A DNA stretch of 64,000 bases from Microcoleus sp. FACHB-1515 (GTDB taxonomy: Bacteria > Cyanobacteriota > Cyanobacteriia > Elainellales > Elainellaceae): contig NZ_JACJPO010000066.1 of assembly GCF_014696105.1 (NCBI RefSeq), forward strand, positions 331,802-395,801. Direction: 5' to 3'. Every line of letters starts with the position of its first letter. The first letter of the stretch is position 1. This document shows positions 7,570 to 18,695 of the stretch, in pieces. Position numbers and translations under genes: made by a program. The notes under the pieces were generated by a model. The model saw nothing but the letters and a program-made list of their open reading frames with translations. It was not told the DNA's origin and ran no database searches.

Positions 7570-9000
7570 TTACAACTTCATGTGTGACGATCGATCGGGC
7601 TGCCAAGTTCCATGAAATCCGAGGGGAATTTTTTCGGGCAGTCCAAGGCGGCAAATCGGCTCAGCACCCAGGCGGTTGTCGTCCCAAATCCACACTTCAC
7701 TTTTATCTAACCGACCGTCATACACCAAGCTCAACACCCAAGTTTGAGCAGGATCGAGCATATCCGCAGCAAACAGCGCCTCACTCGGATAGCGATTTTC
7801 GCCGCAGTCTGCCTCAACGAGTTCGCCCGTGTTCAGATTCAGCCGCCCGATACAGCCAAACACATCGCGCTGCACGTCTGCGTTCGATCGATGCAGCGTC
7901 AAATACGTGAGCGGGTTCGCATTTGGGGCGATTTGCGTGACGGGAAATTCGCAGGGGCGATCGAGCAGCACTTCTTGCGATCGCAACTTTCCCGTATGCG
8001 GCTCGATGCACAGTCGCCACAGCGCTCCGGGTGCTTTCGTGCGCGTTTCTCCGGTCGCCACTTCCTGAAGATATTGATTCGTCGCGAAGTCGGCATAGCG
8101 CACCATCGTCAGAGCAATTTGTCCATCGCGATCGATTTCGGCATGACCAAAATGCCACTGATACCAGGCGGGCGCTTCGCTGCGGCTCACCAGCGTCAGC
8201 GTGTGGCGATCGACCACCAAAATTTGCGTCCCCAAATTCGGCTTCCACTCCAGCGCATCGCTAAAGCTGCTCATGCCCAGCAGAACGGGAATCGCGTTAA
8301 GACGGACGGGCGGCACACAGAAGACAAGATAGGAGCCTGCGATCGCGAAATCATGCACCAGCGGCACACCGTCCAGCGTAATTTCACCCTTTTGCAAAAT
8401 TTTTCCATTCGGCGCACTGCGGTAGAGATGCAGAACCGCATTCACGCCCGGACTAACGCCAAAATTGAACCACTCGCCCGTCTGCGAATCCTGCTTTGGA
8501 TGGGCGGAATAGCCCCAAGTCGGCTCCAATCCGTCCAAATTATCCACACCGATCGTCTTGAGACTGTGCAGATCGATCGCGTGTGGATTGCCACCTTCCC
8601 ACAGGGCTAGGAGGCGATCGTCCAGGGCAATCACCGAGGTATTTGCGACATTTTTGATCGATCGCAACCACTGATTCCAAAACGCCCCCGGAGCCTTCAT
8701 CCCATAATTGCCATACAGCAACTCACCCGCTTCCGACTCCGCCAAATACCCCGAAGTTTGCACGTAGCGATAGGTCGCCTGCGCCCCCGTCTCGCCAAAA
8801 TGCACCGCCAAAATTGCTCCATCCCCATCAAACCAATGCCCGACCGACATGCCGCCGCGCCCCAACCGCCCCGGTCCATTGCGGTAAAGCGAGCCGCGCA
8901 ATCCCGCAGGCAGTTGACCAGAGAGAATCGGTAGCGGTGTTAAGGGAAATTCAGCAGCAGGCTGAGCGATCGATCCAGCCCAAGCAGGAGCAGCAGTCAT
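7570..9000 (-). CDS. carotenoid oxygenase (apocarotenoid-15,15'-oxygenase type)
   Basis: The roughly 476-residue protein belongs to the RPE65/carotenoid cleavage oxygenase family. The four iron-ligand histidines are all visible (counting from the GTG one codon upstream): H168 in YSAHPKQD, H217 in VHDFAI, H284 in YQWHFGHAEID and H464 in GFHGTWQP. Their spacing closely follows that of Synechocystis ACO (H183, H238, H304, H484). Other hallmarks are RGSLYRNGPGRLGRGG and HWFDGDGAI near the N-terminus. Family members cleave the central double bond of apocarotenals to make retinal. The real start is the ATG at 9000, preceded directly by an alternative GTG. The region before RNGPGR includes a weakly hydrophobic stretch, as in ACO. 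It sits downstream of mtnA on the same strand. Confidence 0.92.
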   Translation of the reverse strand: MTAAPAWAGSIAQPAAEFPLTPLPILSGQLPAGLRGSLYRNGPGRLGRGGMSVGHWFDGDGAILAVHFGETGAQATYRYVQTSGYLAESEAGELLYGNYGMKAPGAFWNQWLRSIKNVANTSVIALDDRLLALWEGGNPHAIDLHSLKTIGVDNLDGLEPTWGYSAHPKQDSQTGEWFNFGVSPGVNAVLHLYRSAPNGKILQKGEITLDGVPLVHDFAIAGSYLVFCVPPVRLNAIPVLLGMSSFSDALEWKPNLGTQILVVDRHTLTLVSRSEAPAWYQWHFGHAEIDRDGQIALTMVRYADFATNQYLQEVATGETRTKAPGALWRLCIEPHTGKLRSQEVLLDRPCEFPVTQIAPNANPLTYLTLHRSNADVQRDVFGCIGRLNLNTGELVEADCGENRYPSEALFAADMLDPAQTWVLSLVYDGRLDKSEVWIWDDNRLGAEPICRLGLPEKIPLGFHGTWQPDRSSHMKL

Positions 9001-9153
9001 CACAAGCAGAAATTAATGCAACTCCTTTATTTAAGCGAGGTTTTGAGCGATCGAGTATTCGCCCAGGAGAGGAGTTCGCGATTGGGAGCAGGCACGAGCG
9101 ACGAGTCGCACCAGAATTACTCCCTCACCCTCAATGATTCCAAAAATCGATCG

Positions 9154-10209
9154 TTAAACCGCCAGCTTCATCTGCTGCTGAAGTTTCTCCGGCTTCACCG
9201 CCCCTCGCTCCGTAATAATTGCCGTAATCAAATCCGCAGGCGTCACATCAAACGCCGGATTATAAAAATCCACTTCCGGCGGGCAAATCCGCGTTTCACC
9301 AATTTGGTAAACCTCGATCGCATCGCGCTCCTCGATCGGAATTTCACTGCCATCCTTGAGATTAAAATCTACAGTCGAAAGCGGAGCTGCCACAAAAAAC
9401 GGAATGTTGTGTGCCTGAGCCACGATCGCCAAACTGTAAGTGCCAATCTTATTTGCCGTATCGCCATTTGCCGCAATGCGATCGGCTCCCACAACCACCA
9501 CATCGATCAATCCCTGCCGCATACAGTGCGCCGCCATGCTGTCTGTAATCAGCGTCACGGGAATGCCTTCCTGCACACATTCCCATGCCGTCAGCTTTGC
9601 CCCCTGCAAGCGCGGTCGCGTTTCATCCGCATAGACGCGATCGAGCCGATGATCGCGCCAAGCCGATCGCACCACACCCAACGCCGTTCCATAGCCCGCC
9701 GTTGCCAATGCCCCCGCGTTGCAGTGAGTCAAAATCCGGAGGCGATCGGGCGAGGACGGCAGCGCAGCCAAACCGTGATCTCCGATCGCCCGACAAGTTT
9801 GCAAATCATCTTCCTGAATTTCCTGCGCCGTTGCCAGCAACGTTTGCTGCAAATATTCGACGGAACCGAGCGTTCGTCGAGCCGTTTTGAGCATTCGATC
9901 GATCGCCCAAAACAAATTCACCGCTGTCGGGCGCGTCTGCCGTAATTTCTGCGCCACGATGTCAAGCTGACTGAGAAATTCGTCTCGATCGTCCGTTTGA
10001 ATTTCTCTCGCCCCCAAGTACATCCCGTAAGCCGCTGCCACCCCGATCGCTGGAGCACCCCGGACAATCATCGTCCGAATCGCCTCGGCCATATCGTCAC
10101 AGCGGCTAATCTGCACCACATCGTATTCTTCAGGCAGGCGCGTTTGGTCAATCAGCACGGCATGATCGCGAAACCAACCGACAGGAAAAACCGGATTGCT
10201 AGGATTCAT
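9154..10209 (-). CDS. mtnA: S-methyl-5-thioribose-1-phosphate isomerase
   Basis: The 351-residue protein matches MtnA over its full length. Visible motifs are [18 protein letters not shown] (substrate phosphate loop), [18 protein letters not shown] with the catalytic Cys, [20 protein letters not shown] with the catalytic Asp, and [13 protein letters not shown]. The enzyme converts methylthioribose-1-phosphate to methylthioribulose-1-phosphate in the cytoplasmic methionine salvage pathway, which recycles the methylthio group left after polyamine or ethylene-type reactions. No other salvage gene is in the window. The gene is divergent from the Tab2 gene, so the 229-base gap 10210-10438 should hold both promoters. 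Confidence 0.95.
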   Translation of the reverse strand: MNPSNPVFPVGWFRDHAVLIDQTRLPEEYDVVQISRCDDMAEAIRTMIVRGAPAIGVAAAYGMYLGAREIQTDDRDEFLSQLDIVAQKLRQTRPTAVNLFWAIDRMLKTARRTLGSVEYLQQTLLATAQEIQEDDLQTCRAIGDHGLAALPSSPDRLRILTHCNAGALATAGYGTALGVVRSAWRDHRLDRVYADETRPRLQGAKLTAWECVQEGIPVTLITDSMAAHCMRQGLIDVVVVGADRIAANGDTANKIGTYSLAIVAQAHNIPFFVAAPLSTVDFNLKDGSEIPIEERDAIEVYQIGETRICPPEVDFYNPAFDVTPADLITAIITERGAVKPEKLQQQMKLAV

Positions 10210-10438
10210 CGCTTTGGCGTGAAAGGAACTCGTTTTAAAGGTATCAGCTAGGGGTTAGGAATTGCGAGCTACAGGCAATATCGATCGAACTGCTCTGAAA
10301 CCCCTTGTGGAAGCATGGCATGACGTGCCCCACACCAAATCATTCATCTGCAAACGGAGGAGGAGTTCAGCAAATGCAACTCCGCCTTGCTCACCCCGAA
10401 CCCCTATGATCGAAAAATAGCGATCGATCGAATCCATC

Positions 10439-11329
10439 ATGGCAACCACTTGGGAATTAGATTTTTATTCATGTCCGGTTTTAGACGAACAGCAAAAAAA
10501 GCTGTGGGAAGTTTTGATTTGTGAATCGCCGCTGGATATCAAAGCCGAAACGGATTCGCTGTTTCGCTATGCCCAGTTTTGCCCCAGCAATCAGGTAAAT
10601 TCGGCCAGCTTACGCAAAGCGATCGAGGATGCGATCGAGCAGGCTCCGCAGCCGCCCGACAAAATCCGCTTCTTTCGCCGTCAGATGACCAACATGATTA
10701 CTAAGGCTTGTGAAGATGCCGGAATTCCGGTTTACGGCAGTCGGCGCACCTTTGCCTTACACCAATGGATGCAAGAGCGCCAGCAAAATTACTACCCAAC
10801 GCTGCCCAACTACCAGTCAACCGCTACGAATCCCTCGGTCGTCATGCCGTTTCCCAATCCTGCCCAACTGCCGGACGCACTCATTGGTCAGCGCTGGGCA
10901 TTCGTAACGCTGGAAGCCAGCGCGTTTACGGATTTTTCCGAGTGGGACATTGGCTTTGGCGAATCGTTTCCGCTGGACATGGCAGGTGTAACGCCAGAGA
11001 TGCGAATTCCGGGCGTGATTATTTTCTCGCCGCGTGCGTTGCCCCTAGCAGGCTGGATGTCTGGTCTGGATGTTGCTTATCTGCGGTTTGAAACCGAAAG
11101 CGGCGGCAATTCCTATCGCGCTCCGATTCCGCGTCTGCTGCTGGAAACTGGAGCAAGCGAGTCGTGGGTGCTGGCAAATCTGACGAGTGCCGCACAGCAA
11201 ACCGAGGCAAAAAACTTCGAGCAGGCGAAGCGCGACGCGCAAAACGTTCATTTCCTGGCTGTGCAATCTGATCCCAACTCCGAATCGTTTGCAGGATTTT
11301 GGCTGCTGCAAGAGCTAAACCTGGCTTAA
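10439..11329 (+). CDS. Tab2/Atab2 family RNA-binding protein
   Basis: The 296-residue protein matches the Tab2 family (PF06485, formerly DUF1092). Recognisable signatures are WELDFYSCPVLDEQQKKLWE at the start, FRYAQFCPSNQVNS, IPVYGSRRTFALHQWMQER, and later RWAFVTLEASAF and PLAGWMSGLDVAYLRFE. In Chlamydomonas and Arabidopsis Tab2/Atab2 bind the psaB 5' UTR and activate translation of photosystem I core subunits; cyanobacterial homologues are thought to act similarly. The protein is soluble, with no signal peptide or membrane segment. The start is the only ATG in a good position. It stands alone, followed by a PmbA-type gene on the same strand. Confidence 0.92.
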   Translation: MATTWELDFYSCPVLDEQQKKLWEVLICESPLDIKAETDSLFRYAQFCPSNQVNSASLRKAIEDAIEQAPQPPDKIRFFRRQMTNMITKACEDAGIPVYGSRRTFALHQWMQERQQNYYPTLPNYQSTATNPSVVMPFPNPAQLPDALIGQRWAFVTLEASAFTDFSEWDIGFGESFPLDMAGVTPEMRIPGVIIFSPRALPLAGWMSGLDVAYLRFETESGGNSYRAPIPRLLLETGASESWVLANLTSAAQQTEAKNFEQAKRDAQNVHFLAVQSDPNSESFAGFWLLQELNLA

Positions 11330-11475
11330 TGTCCCCGCGATCCCCGAAGATAGGGAGGTCGAATCAAGTTTGTGTTTTGCGCTCAAGCAATTGAGTTCGA
11401 TCGATCGTGACAGGCGATCGATTGGTTTTTGCACAAACTGCGTTAATGCCCTGCGCCTCCTCACATTTTGCACTT

Positions 11476-12783
11476 ATGGGTTTGGACGATACCCTGGCAG
11501 CGCTGCCAGAGCAACTGCTGGATCTCGCGCTCAAGTCAGGAGCCGAAGCCGCCGAAATTTTTCAGTCCCAATCGCTGGCGCGGCCAGTTTTTTTTGAAGC
11601 CAATCGCCTCAAGCAGCTTGAAAGCTCACAGTCGGAAGGAACCGCCTTGCGACTGTGGCGCAGGGGGCGTCCTGGTTTGGCCGTTGCCTATGGTCCGGTT
11701 GACGCGCAAGCCTTGGTCGATCGTGCCCTTGCCCTGAGCGAACTGAATGCGCCCGAAACAATCGAACTAAGCGATCGCGGCCAGTTCGTTTACCCTGACC
11801 TGGGTGCTTCCGTTTCAGTCGAGCAACTGCTGGAATGGGGGCAAGCAGCGATCGCCCTTGTGCGCGATGCTTATCCTGACATTCTTTGCAGCGCCGAGTG
11901 GGAATGCGATGTTGAAACCACACGGCTGATCAATTCCTGCGGGCTGGACTGTCACCACACGGACACGACGCTAAGCTGCTTTCAGTCGGCGGAATGGGTG
12001 CGCGGCGAAGATTTTTTGAGCGTTGGAGATGGACAGATCGATCGCGATCGACTCGACCCCCACACCCTGGCTCAGCACATTTTGCAACGGTTGGACTGGG
12101 CACAGTCGAACACCACTGCCCCGGTGGGGCGCGTGCCCATTTTGTTTACGGCCAAAGCTGCCGATATGCTGTGGGACACGATTCAGGCGGCGATGAACGG
12201 CAAGCAGGTGATCGAACGGGCTTCGCCCTGGAGCGATCGACTGGGCGATCTCGTCACCTCAACGCATCTGACGCTCTCGCAACAGCCGGACGCAGGCCCG
12301 TTTAGCTGTCCGTTTGATGACGAAGGCACACCAACCCAGCGAATTACCTTCATCAAAGACGGCGTACTGCAATTGTTCTACACCGATCGCACGATCGGAC
12401 GCTTGCTGACGAGCGGCACGACCGGAAACGGCTTTCGCCCCGGCTTGGGCAGCTATCCGACACCCGGACTGTTTAATCTCTTGGTTCAGCCGGGGTACAA
12501 ATCACTAGACGACCTGATCGGCTCGATCGACTCTGGCCTGATTGTCGATCAAATGTTGGGTGGCGGCGCGGGCATATCGGGCGATTTTTCGGTCAATGTG
12601 GATTTGGGCTATCGGATCGATCGCGGTCAAGTTGTTGGGCGCGTCAAAGATACGATGGTTGCAGGCAATGTCTATACCGCACTGAAAAATCTGGTCGAGT
12701 TGGGCGGCGATGCAGACTGGAACGGCTCTTGCTATACACCTTCACTGATTGTTGAGGGCTTGTCGGTGACAGGTCGCAGTTGA
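11476..12783 (+). CDS. TldD/PmbA family protein (PmbA/TldE-type), paralogue 1
   Basis: About 435 residues from the ATG at 11476; an upstream in-frame start at 11407 would add residues unlike the family. The protein matches PmbA/TldE proteins: an N-terminal domain (LLDLALKSGAEAAEIFQSQS, then NRLKQLESSQSEGTALRLW) and a C-terminal beta domain with FSCPFDDEGTPTQRITFIKDG, GMLGGGAG-like DQMLGGGAGISGDFSVNVDLG and NVYTALKNLVELGGDADW. The HExxxH zinc motif of TldD is absent, as expected for the TldE partner. In E. coli TldD/TldE form a heterodimeric peptidase that matures microcin and degrades CcdA. A second PmbA-type paralogue lies at 21495-22838. Confidence 0.87.
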   Translation: MGLDDTLAALPEQLLDLALKSGAEAAEIFQSQSLARPVFFEANRLKQLESSQSEGTALRLWRRGRPGLAVAYGPVDAQALVDRALALSELNAPETIELSDRGQFVYPDLGASVSVEQLLEWGQAAIALVRDAYPDILCSAEWECDVETTRLINSCGLDCHHTDTTLSCFQSAEWVRGEDFLSVGDGQIDRDRLDPHTLAQHILQRLDWAQSNTTAPVGRVPILFTAKAADMLWDTIQAAMNGKQVIERASPWSDRLGDLVTSTHLTLSQQPDAGPFSCPFDDEGTPTQRITFIKDGVLQLFYTDRTIGRLLTSGTTGNGFRPGLGSYPTPGLFNLLVQPGYKSLDDLIGSIDSGLIVDQMLGGGAGISGDFSVNVDLGYRIDRGQVVGRVKDTMVAGNVYTALKNLVELGGDADWNGSCYTPSLIVEGLSVTGRS

Positions 12784-12824
12784 GTCAGTCCCCTTGGTTA
12801 AATTTGAGCGGCGAAAACGGCTGG

Positions 12825-15800
12825 CTATACGGCTCGATCGCGCTCTTGAATCAAAGCAGGCTGGACGCGATCAACTTCTTGCAAAATGGCAGTGGCGATC
12901 GCTGCGGCTGTGGTGAGATCTTCAGTTTCGCCGAGCGTTTCAAGCTGCTGGCACAAATCGGCAAGTGCGGTTGCACCCAGCGAAGCGCTCATCGACTTGA
13001 GCGAATGAGCGGCGAGTTCCAAAGTGCGACTGTCGGATTGGGCGATCGCCTCGTTGATGTCGCTCAGCAGGCGGGGCGCAACTTCGCTGAAGGTTTCGAC
13101 CATCTGGCGGACAAATCCGGTGACGCCTTTTGCTTCGACGCTGCGGAGGTTTTGCAGCACTTGCGGATTAAGCAGCGGCTCGATCGACGGGCGGCGCGGG
13201 TAGCGATCGAGCAGTTGGGCAAGGTCTTGCAGGCGAAATGGCTTTGCCAGATAGTCATTCATTCCCACTGCCAAGCATTTGTCGATATCGCTCTTGGTGG
13301 TGCTGGCAGTCAGGGCAACGATGATTGGGCGATGCGAGCAAAGCTGGTGAATCTGTTCGGTGGCGCGAAAGCCATCCATAATCGGCATTTTGATGTCCAT
13401 CAGCACCAGATCATAAGGCTGCCGCTGCAACGCTTCGAGCACTTCAATTCCGTTGGTTGCAACATCGGCTCGATAGCCCAACACTTCAAGCATTTGCAGC
13501 GCCACCATCTGATTCATCGCATTGTCATCGGCCAGCAAAATCCGCAGTGAATTGGGCGCAGATTCCGGTTCGATCGCTGCTTCGGGCGCGAAATTGATCG
13601 CCTCGACAGGGGCGATCGCTTCCCTGAGCGCATCGGGCGATGGCGCGGACGGCACATCGTCGGCATAGGTGTAGCGGATGCTGAGATGTTCGGCTATTTT
13701 GTCGAGAACCAGCGTTTCTTCAAACGGTTTACGAATAAAATCATCACAGCCGATCGACAAAGCCACCAGCCGCTCTTCTTCAAACGCATTCGCGGTTAGC
13801 GCCAGAATAACAGGCGGATCGGCAGCAGAATTGGCTTTGATTTGGCGCGTCGCTTCATAGCCGTCCATCACGGGCATTCGCATATCCATCCAAATCAAAT
13901 GCGGCTGCCAGCGCTGATAGATTGCGATCGCTTCTTGGCCGTTTTGTGCCGACTCGACCTGAAAGCCAACCGATTCGAGCAGTTTCACCAAAAGTTGACG
14001 ATTTGCCCATTGATCTTCCACGACCAAAATTCGATAGCTCGGCTGGTCGGCAGCCAAGCCGACGACTCGATGCGCCGATCGCGGACAGGGCAGTTGCGGC
14101 GGCAGAGTCGATCGCGCTACCTCAATTTCAAACGCAAACACTGTCCCCACGCCGACTGTGCTGGAAACGGTAATGTCGCCGCCCATCAACTGCACAAAAT
14201 TGCGGCTGATCGGCAGTCCCAGGCCTGATCCTTCCTGCGAATTGCGGCCAATCTCCGTTTGCGTAAACGCCTCGAACAAATCCGCAAGTTCGGTCGGGTG
14301 AATGCCAAGGCCAGTATCTTCAACTTCAAAGTGGAGGGTGAGAGATTGGGCGTCGGCTGTTTTTTGAACCTCTAGCTGCTGATGCTTCACTTCTACACGC
14401 AGCGTCACGCTGCCGGACATCGTGAACTTGATGCCGTTGCCCACGAGATTGATCAGGACTTGGCGGAGTTTGCTTTCGTCAGTGCGAATGAACTGCGGCA
14501 GATCCGGGGCGCGATCGAAAATCAGGTCAAGCTGTTTCGAGGCGGCTTTGAGGTTGAGCATCGCTTCGATCGAGTTGAGCAGGCGATAAAGATCAACGTC
14601 GCTTTCATTGAGGCTGCTTTGTCCGGCTTCGATTTTGGACATTTCCAGCACGTCGTTAATCAGCGTCAGCAAATGCTCACCGCTACGGCCAATGATGTCG
14701 AGATATTCGTGCTGGGCGACTGTGAGGCTGCGATCGCGGCTCATCAGTTGGGCAAAGCCCAAGATGGCGTTGAGCGGCGTTCTTAGTTCGTGGCTCATGT
14801 TGGCAAGAAACAAGCTTTTGGCTTGGTTGGCGCGATCGGCGGCTTCCTTGGCGATTTGCAGTTCTGCCGATTGCCGCTGCACCTGCGACAAAAATTCGGC
14901 TTGCTGCAAAGCGACGCCAAGCTGTGCGGCGATCTGCATGACAAATTCAATTTCCTGCACGCGCCACTGGCGCGGGGCGGCGCACTGGTGAATGCATAGC
15001 AAGCCCCACAGCAGTTCGCCCTGAAGCAGCGGCACAACCAGATTGGCGCGGACTTGAAACCGACTCAAGATCGAGATGTGGCAGTCGAGCAAATCGGCAG
15101 CGTAGATGTCTTCAACGACTTGTACGCGGCCTTTTTGGTACAGTTCCGCAAACTGATCGCCAAAGCAGTAGTCGTGAATTCGGGTGGCGATCGCCGAGTC
15201 ATATCCGTCCAAAACGGCTTCCGAGACAAATTCGCCATCCTTCCAGTCCGAATCGGGATCAAAGCGAAAGACTGCCACGCGATCGGCTTCGAGCAACTGC
15301 CGCACTTCGGTTGTGGTGGTTTCAAAAATCGTTTGAATATCGAGCGTGCGGCGAATTTTGTCGATCACTTTGGCGATCGCTCGTTCGCGATCGGCTTCTT
15401 GTGCGAGTTCGCTGGCTCGCTGCCGCAGTTGCGTTTCCAGCGTTGATTGCAAAACGGTCGATTTGGCTTCAGCCTGAGTGAGCAGTTCTGCCTGCTGCAC
15501 GGCGATTCCCAAGTGGCTGCTGATCTGCACAAGAAACTTGATATCTTCGTTGCACCACTGCCGAGGCCGATCGTTTTGATAGGCTCCGAGCAATCCCCAA
15601 AGCTGTTGGTTGCGATAGATCGCGACGATCGCATAGGCTTTGGCCTGAAGCAAACTGATTAAACGAAGATAGCACGGGGATAAATTCGCGCGATCGACAT
15701 CGTTGACGACGCGAAACAGTTCGCCTCTGGTGAACGCGCCGCCCTTGGTGTCGCGCAGGTGCGTATCGGTGAGCTTGGGCGCAACTAACAGCTTGACGCT

Positions 15801-17153
15801 GCAATCAGTAATGTTTTCGTACAGATCGCGATAGTCCATGTGGGAATCGAGCATCGATCGCCAGCCAGCCGTTTTCGCTTCCACAACATATTCTCCGCTC
15901 CAGTCAGAATGAAAGCGAAATACCAAGACGCGATCGACTTGCAGCAAATGCAGCGCTTCATCGACTGTCGTTTGAAAGATCGTTTGGATGTCTTGCGATC
16001 GCCGAATTTTGTCGATAATTTCGGTAATTGTCTGCTCGCGCTCCAGTGCGCCCCGTAGCTGCTCGGACTGGACGCGCAACTGCATCACCGCGTTGACATG
16101 AGCGAGGGCAACGCCCAACTGAGCGCCAATTTGCCGCAGCAAGCTGATTTCGCTAGCTTCCCACTGGCGGGGGCGATCGTTTTGATAAGCACCCAACAGT
16201 CCCCACAGCGTTTCGCCCACCAAGATAGGCACGACGCAGTAAGCTCGCGCCTGAAATCGCTCTAGGCTTTCGATGTGGCAGGGCGACAGGTAGTTCCGAT
16301 AGATGTCATGAATTGCATAGAAATCTTTGTAGCGATATTTGCCGCCGAAATTTTCTTGCAAATAGGTGTCGTTCCAGCTTGTGTTGCCCTCGCTCACCAA
16401 TCGTTTCCAGCCATCGCCAACCGATTCATACACCAAATCGCCGCTCCAGTCGGAATTGAAGCGGTACAGCAGGACGCGATCGCATCCCAGCACATAGCGC
16501 AACTCTTGCGTTGTCGCACGAAAAATTGTGGGAATGTCGAGCGTTTGCCGAATGCGCTCGATCACGCTGGCAATGATGTGGCTGCCATCCCGCAAGGCTG
16601 CCGGAACGGACTCGCGCCCTGCTGCCTGGGGAGCGGCAAACAGCCGTAGGGCAATGCCAATGAGTTCTGCCGCCTGCATCACCATGTCAATTTCGGTCGG
16701 CAGCCAGCTTCGCTCGGTGCTGTGATGCGCCTCGATCAAGCCCCAAGCTGCCTGATTTGCAATGGGCACGGCCAGCCAAGCGCGGACGGTCTGAGACCGC
16801 GAACAGTTGGAAACGGCTTGATAGCTCGCTCCGGCGACAAGCTGCGACAGCGGCACGACTGCATCTGGCTGCGCTTGCGAATCAGCGATCGCATCGCTTT
16901 GCGCTTCCAAAACGATATCGATCGCTTTTTCTGTTCGCCAAATCAGGACGCGATCGACCTGCAAAAGCTGCTGTATCTGACTGGCAACATTGCTCAAAAA
17001 TTCTGGCAAGCTTTGTGCTTCGCGCAGGCAGCGCAGCAAGTTCAAAGAAGAAAACGACGGTTCTGATGAAATTGAAGCGGGCGTTTGCTCTAGCTGGGCG
17101 ACTCGCTGAGCAAGGCGGGCTAGCTCTTGGCGCAGCAGTTGATATTCACTCAC
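12825..17153 (-). CDS. cyanobacteriochrome-like hybrid histidine kinase (GAF x4-HisKA-HATPase-REC-REC-Hpt)
   Basis: A soluble 1442-residue protein with GTG start. After a short coiled coil come four GAF domains (about 35-170, 200-355, 385-555, 595-755). GAF2 and GAF4 carry the Cys-His pair where cyanobacteriochromes attach bilin (C292-H293; C691-H692). GAF4 also has DYCF at 661-664, its Cys exactly 28 residues before C691, the DXCF arrangement. GAF3 has Cys-Tyr (C494). GAF1 is a plain GAF. The kinase core follows: H788 in [12 protein letters not shown] box around N906, G1 EDTGLGIHP (D946), G2 GSGLGLPIS. Two receivers have phosphoacceptors D1090 and D1253. The Hpt histidine is H1383 in [14 protein letters not shown]. 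It likely signals light colour through an internal phosphorelay. It is convergent with the PmbA gene. Confidence 0.93.
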   Translation of the reverse strand: MSEYQLLRQELARLAQRVAQLEQTPASISSEPSFSSLNLLRCLREAQSLPEFLSNVASQIQQLLQVDRVLIWRTEKAIDIVLEAQSDAIADSQAQPDAVVPLSQLVAGASYQAVSNCSRSQTVRAWLAVPIANQAAWGLIEAHHSTERSWLPTEIDMVMQAAELIGIALRLFAAPQAAGRESVPAALRDGSHIIASVIERIRQTLDIPTIFRATTQELRYVLGCDRVLLYRFNSDWSGDLVYESVGDGWKRLVSEGNTSWNDTYLQENFGGKYRYKDFYAIHDIYRNYLSPCHIESLERFQARAYCVVPILVGETLWGLLGAYQNDRPRQWEASEISLLRQIGAQLGVALAHVNAVMQLRVQSEQLRGALEREQTITEIIDKIRRSQDIQTIFQTTVDEALHLLQVDRVLVFRFHSDWSGEYVVEAKTAGWRSMLDSHMDYRDLYENITDCSVKLLVAPKLTDTHLRDTKGGAFTRGELFRVVNDVDRANLSPCYLRLISLLQAKAYAIVAIYRNQQLWGLLGAYQNDRPRQWCNEDIKFLVQISSHLGIAVQQAELLTQAEAKSTVLQSTLETQLRQRASELAQEADRERAIAKVIDKIRRTLDIQTIFETTTTEVRQLLEADRVAVFRFDPDSDWKDGEFVSEAVLDGYDSAIATRIHDYCFGDQFAELYQKGRVQVVEDIYAADLLDCHISILSRFQVRANLVVPLLQGELLWGLLCIHQCAAPRQWRVQEIEFVMQIAAQLGVALQQAEFLSQVQRQSAELQIAKEAADRANQAKSLFLANMSHELRTPLNAILGFAQLMSRDRSLTVAQHEYLDIIGRSGEHLLTLINDVLEMSKIEAGQSSLNESDVDLYRLLNSIEAMLNLKAASKQLDLIFDRAPDLPQFIRTDESKLRQVLINLVGNGIKFTMSGSVTLRVEVKHQQLEVQKTADAQSLTLHFEVEDTGLGIHPTELADLFEAFTQTEIGRNSQEGSGLGLPISRNFVQLMGGDITVSSTVGVGTVFAFEIEVARSTLPPQLPCPRSAHRVVGLAADQPSYRILVVEDQWANRQLLVKLLESVGFQVESAQNGQEAIAIYQRWQPHLIWMDMRMPVMDGYEATRQIKANSAADPPVILALTANAFEEERLVALSIGCDDFIRKPFEETLVLDKIAEHLSIRYTYADDVPSAPSPDALREAIAPVEAINFAPEAAIEPESAPNSLRILLADDNAMNQMVALQMLEVLGYRADVATNGIEVLEALQRQPYDLVLMDIKMPIMDGFRATEQIHQLCSHRPIIVALTASTTKSDIDKCLAVGMNDYLAKPFRLQDLAQLLDRYPRRPSIEPLLNPQVLQNLRSVEAKGVTGFVRQMVETFSEVAPRLLSDINEAIAQSDSRTLELAAHSLKSMSASLGATALADLCQQLETLGETEDLTTAAAIATAILQEVDRVQPALIQERDRAV

Positions 17154-17387
17154 GCGATCGGTGGAGGGAAAGCATCACTATATATTTCCCTTAATATAGG
17201 CTGGGATTGATCGCGCTTGCTGATGGAAATTTGCGATGATTCGATCGAACTGAGATTGCCCCAGATGCAAAGCCAAAAGGTAGAGCGCATCGAATAACAG
17301 GCGCTGACTTCATAACTTGTTGCCGTTTGACTCAACCTTCAGCACCACATCGCCTAAACTGAAGTAGATTAACGTTCCAGACTTGCT

Positions 17388-17780
17388 ATGCGCGTGTATG
17401 TTTTGCTGTTTAATGCTCGCACCGACAATGAAGGAATTCACTCGCTGCACATGAACGATCGCGACGTGGTTTTGATGTTTGAGTCTGAAGACGACGCCAC
17501 GCGCTTTGGCCTGATGCTGGAAGCTCAAGATTTTCCGACTCCCAGCGTCGAAGCGATCGACTCAGAAGAAATTGAAGAATTTTGCGAATCGGCAGGCTTT
17601 GACTGCAAGCTGGTTCCGATCGGTTCGCTGTTTATGCCGCCCGAAGCCACTGTCGAAGAAACCGACTGGCAAGTTGATCGTCCCGTCAATCCGGAAACTG
17701 CCGATTCAGAAACAGAAATCACGGAATTGACCAGCAGCGAACTCGATCGCATCCGCAAACAGCTTGAGGGACTACTTTAG
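17388..17780 (+). CDS. DUF3110 domain-containing protein
   Basis: The 130-residue protein has the DUF3110 domain at residues 1-85: MRVYVLLFNARTDNEGIHSL, then VVLMFESEDDATRFGLMLEA and VEAIDSEEIEEFCESAGFDC. The family is restricted largely to cyanobacteria and plastids; its function is not known. The remaining 45 residues are acidic and Ser/Thr rich. The stop is 3 bases before the ATG of murQ, so the two genes are almost certainly co-transcribed and perhaps translationally coupled. This tie to cell-wall recycling is an inference from position only. Confidence 0.88.
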   Translation: MRVYVLLFNARTDNEGIHSLHMNDRDVVLMFESEDDATRFGLMLEAQDFPTPSVEAIDSEEIEEFCESAGFDCKLVPIGSLFMPPEATVEETDWQVDRPVNPETADSETEITELTSSELDRIRKQLEGLL

Positions 17781-17783
17781 GCG

Positions 17784-18695
17784 ATGACTTCAATCGATCG
17801 CGGCCATCTGCTCACCGAGCAAATCAATCCCAACAGCATCAACCTTGATCAGCTTTCGACGCTGGAACTCGTCGAACTCTTTAACCGCGAAGATGCCCGC
17901 ACGATCGAAGCGATCGCGGCTGTAAAATCCCAACTGGCCGAAGCGATCGATCGCACTGCTGCCGCGCTCAGCCAGGGCGGACGCTTGTTCTACATCGGGG
18001 CAGGAACCAGCGGACGCTTGGGCGTTTTGGATGCGGCAGAATGTCCGCCCACGTTTTGCACCGATCCCGACCTGGTGCAGGGCATTCTCGCGGGAGGAGC
18101 GGCGGCTTTAGTTCGCAGTTCAGAAGGGTTAGAAGATCGAGCCGATGACGGAGCACAGGCGATCGCAGATCGATCGATCGGCCAAACCGATGTTGTGGTG
18201 GGAATCACAGCGGGCGGCACAACGCCCTATGTGCATGGCGCACTGAAAGCTGCCCGTCAGCGTCAGGCAACCACGATTTTCATGGCCTGCGTCCCTGCCG
18301 ATCAGGTGGCCGCTGAAGCGGATGTGGATATTCGCTTGATTGTTGGAGCAGAAGTGCTGGCAGGTTCAACGCGCCTCAAGGCGGGAACCGTCACCAAACT
18401 GGCACTGAATATTCTTTCAACAGGCGTGATGGTGAAGCTGGGCAAGGTTTACGGCAATCGCATGGTGGATGTTGCCGTCACCAATCAAAAGCTGCACGAT
18501 CGCGCCCTCCGCATCCTGCAAGACCTCACCGACCTCGATCGCTCTGCTGCTGCTGAACTGCTGGAGAACAGCGATCGCCAAGTCAAACTCGCGCTGCTGA
18601 TGCACTGGGCAAATGTCGATGCAAAAACGGGACGGCAACTGCTCAAGCAGCATTACGGACAGTTGCGATCGGCACTGCAAGCCGTCAATCCTTAG
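17784..18695 (+). CDS. murQ: N-acetylmuramic acid 6-phosphate etherase
   Basis: The 303-residue protein matches MurQ. It has a SIS sugar-isomerase domain with the family signature AGTSGRLGVLDAAECPPTF and the phosphate-binding loop GITAGGTTPYVHGAL, plus the catalytic Glu in EGLEDRADDG. The C-terminal small domain (LTDLDRSAAAELLENSDRQV) is also typical. MurQ cleaves the D-lactyl ether of MurNAc-6-phosphate to GlcNAc-6-phosphate, in cytoplasmic peptidoglycan recycling. It follows DUF3110 by 3 bases. Its stop codon overlaps that of the convergent gene: the bases TTAG serve as TAG for murQ and TAA for the opposite gene. Confidence 0.95.
   Translation: MTSIDRGHLLTEQINPNSINLDQLSTLELVELFNREDARTIEAIAAVKSQLAEAIDRTAAALSQGGRLFYIGAGTSGRLGVLDAAECPPTFCTDPDLVQGILAGGAAALVRSSEGLEDRADDGAQAIADRSIGQTDVVVGITAGGTTPYVHGALKAARQRQATTIFMACVPADQVAAEADVDIRLIVGAEVLAGSTRLKAGTVTKLALNILSTGVMVKLGKVYGNRMVDVAVTNQKLHDRALRILQDLTDLDRSAAAELLENSDRQVKLALLMHWANVDAKTGRQLLKQHYGQLRSALQAVNP

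Noticed and set aside
12780..13550. 256-residue plus-strand frame opposite the hybrid kinase C-terminus
   Set aside because: The minus-strand frame encodes clear receiver and Hpt motifs; the plus-strand translation has no recognisable domain.
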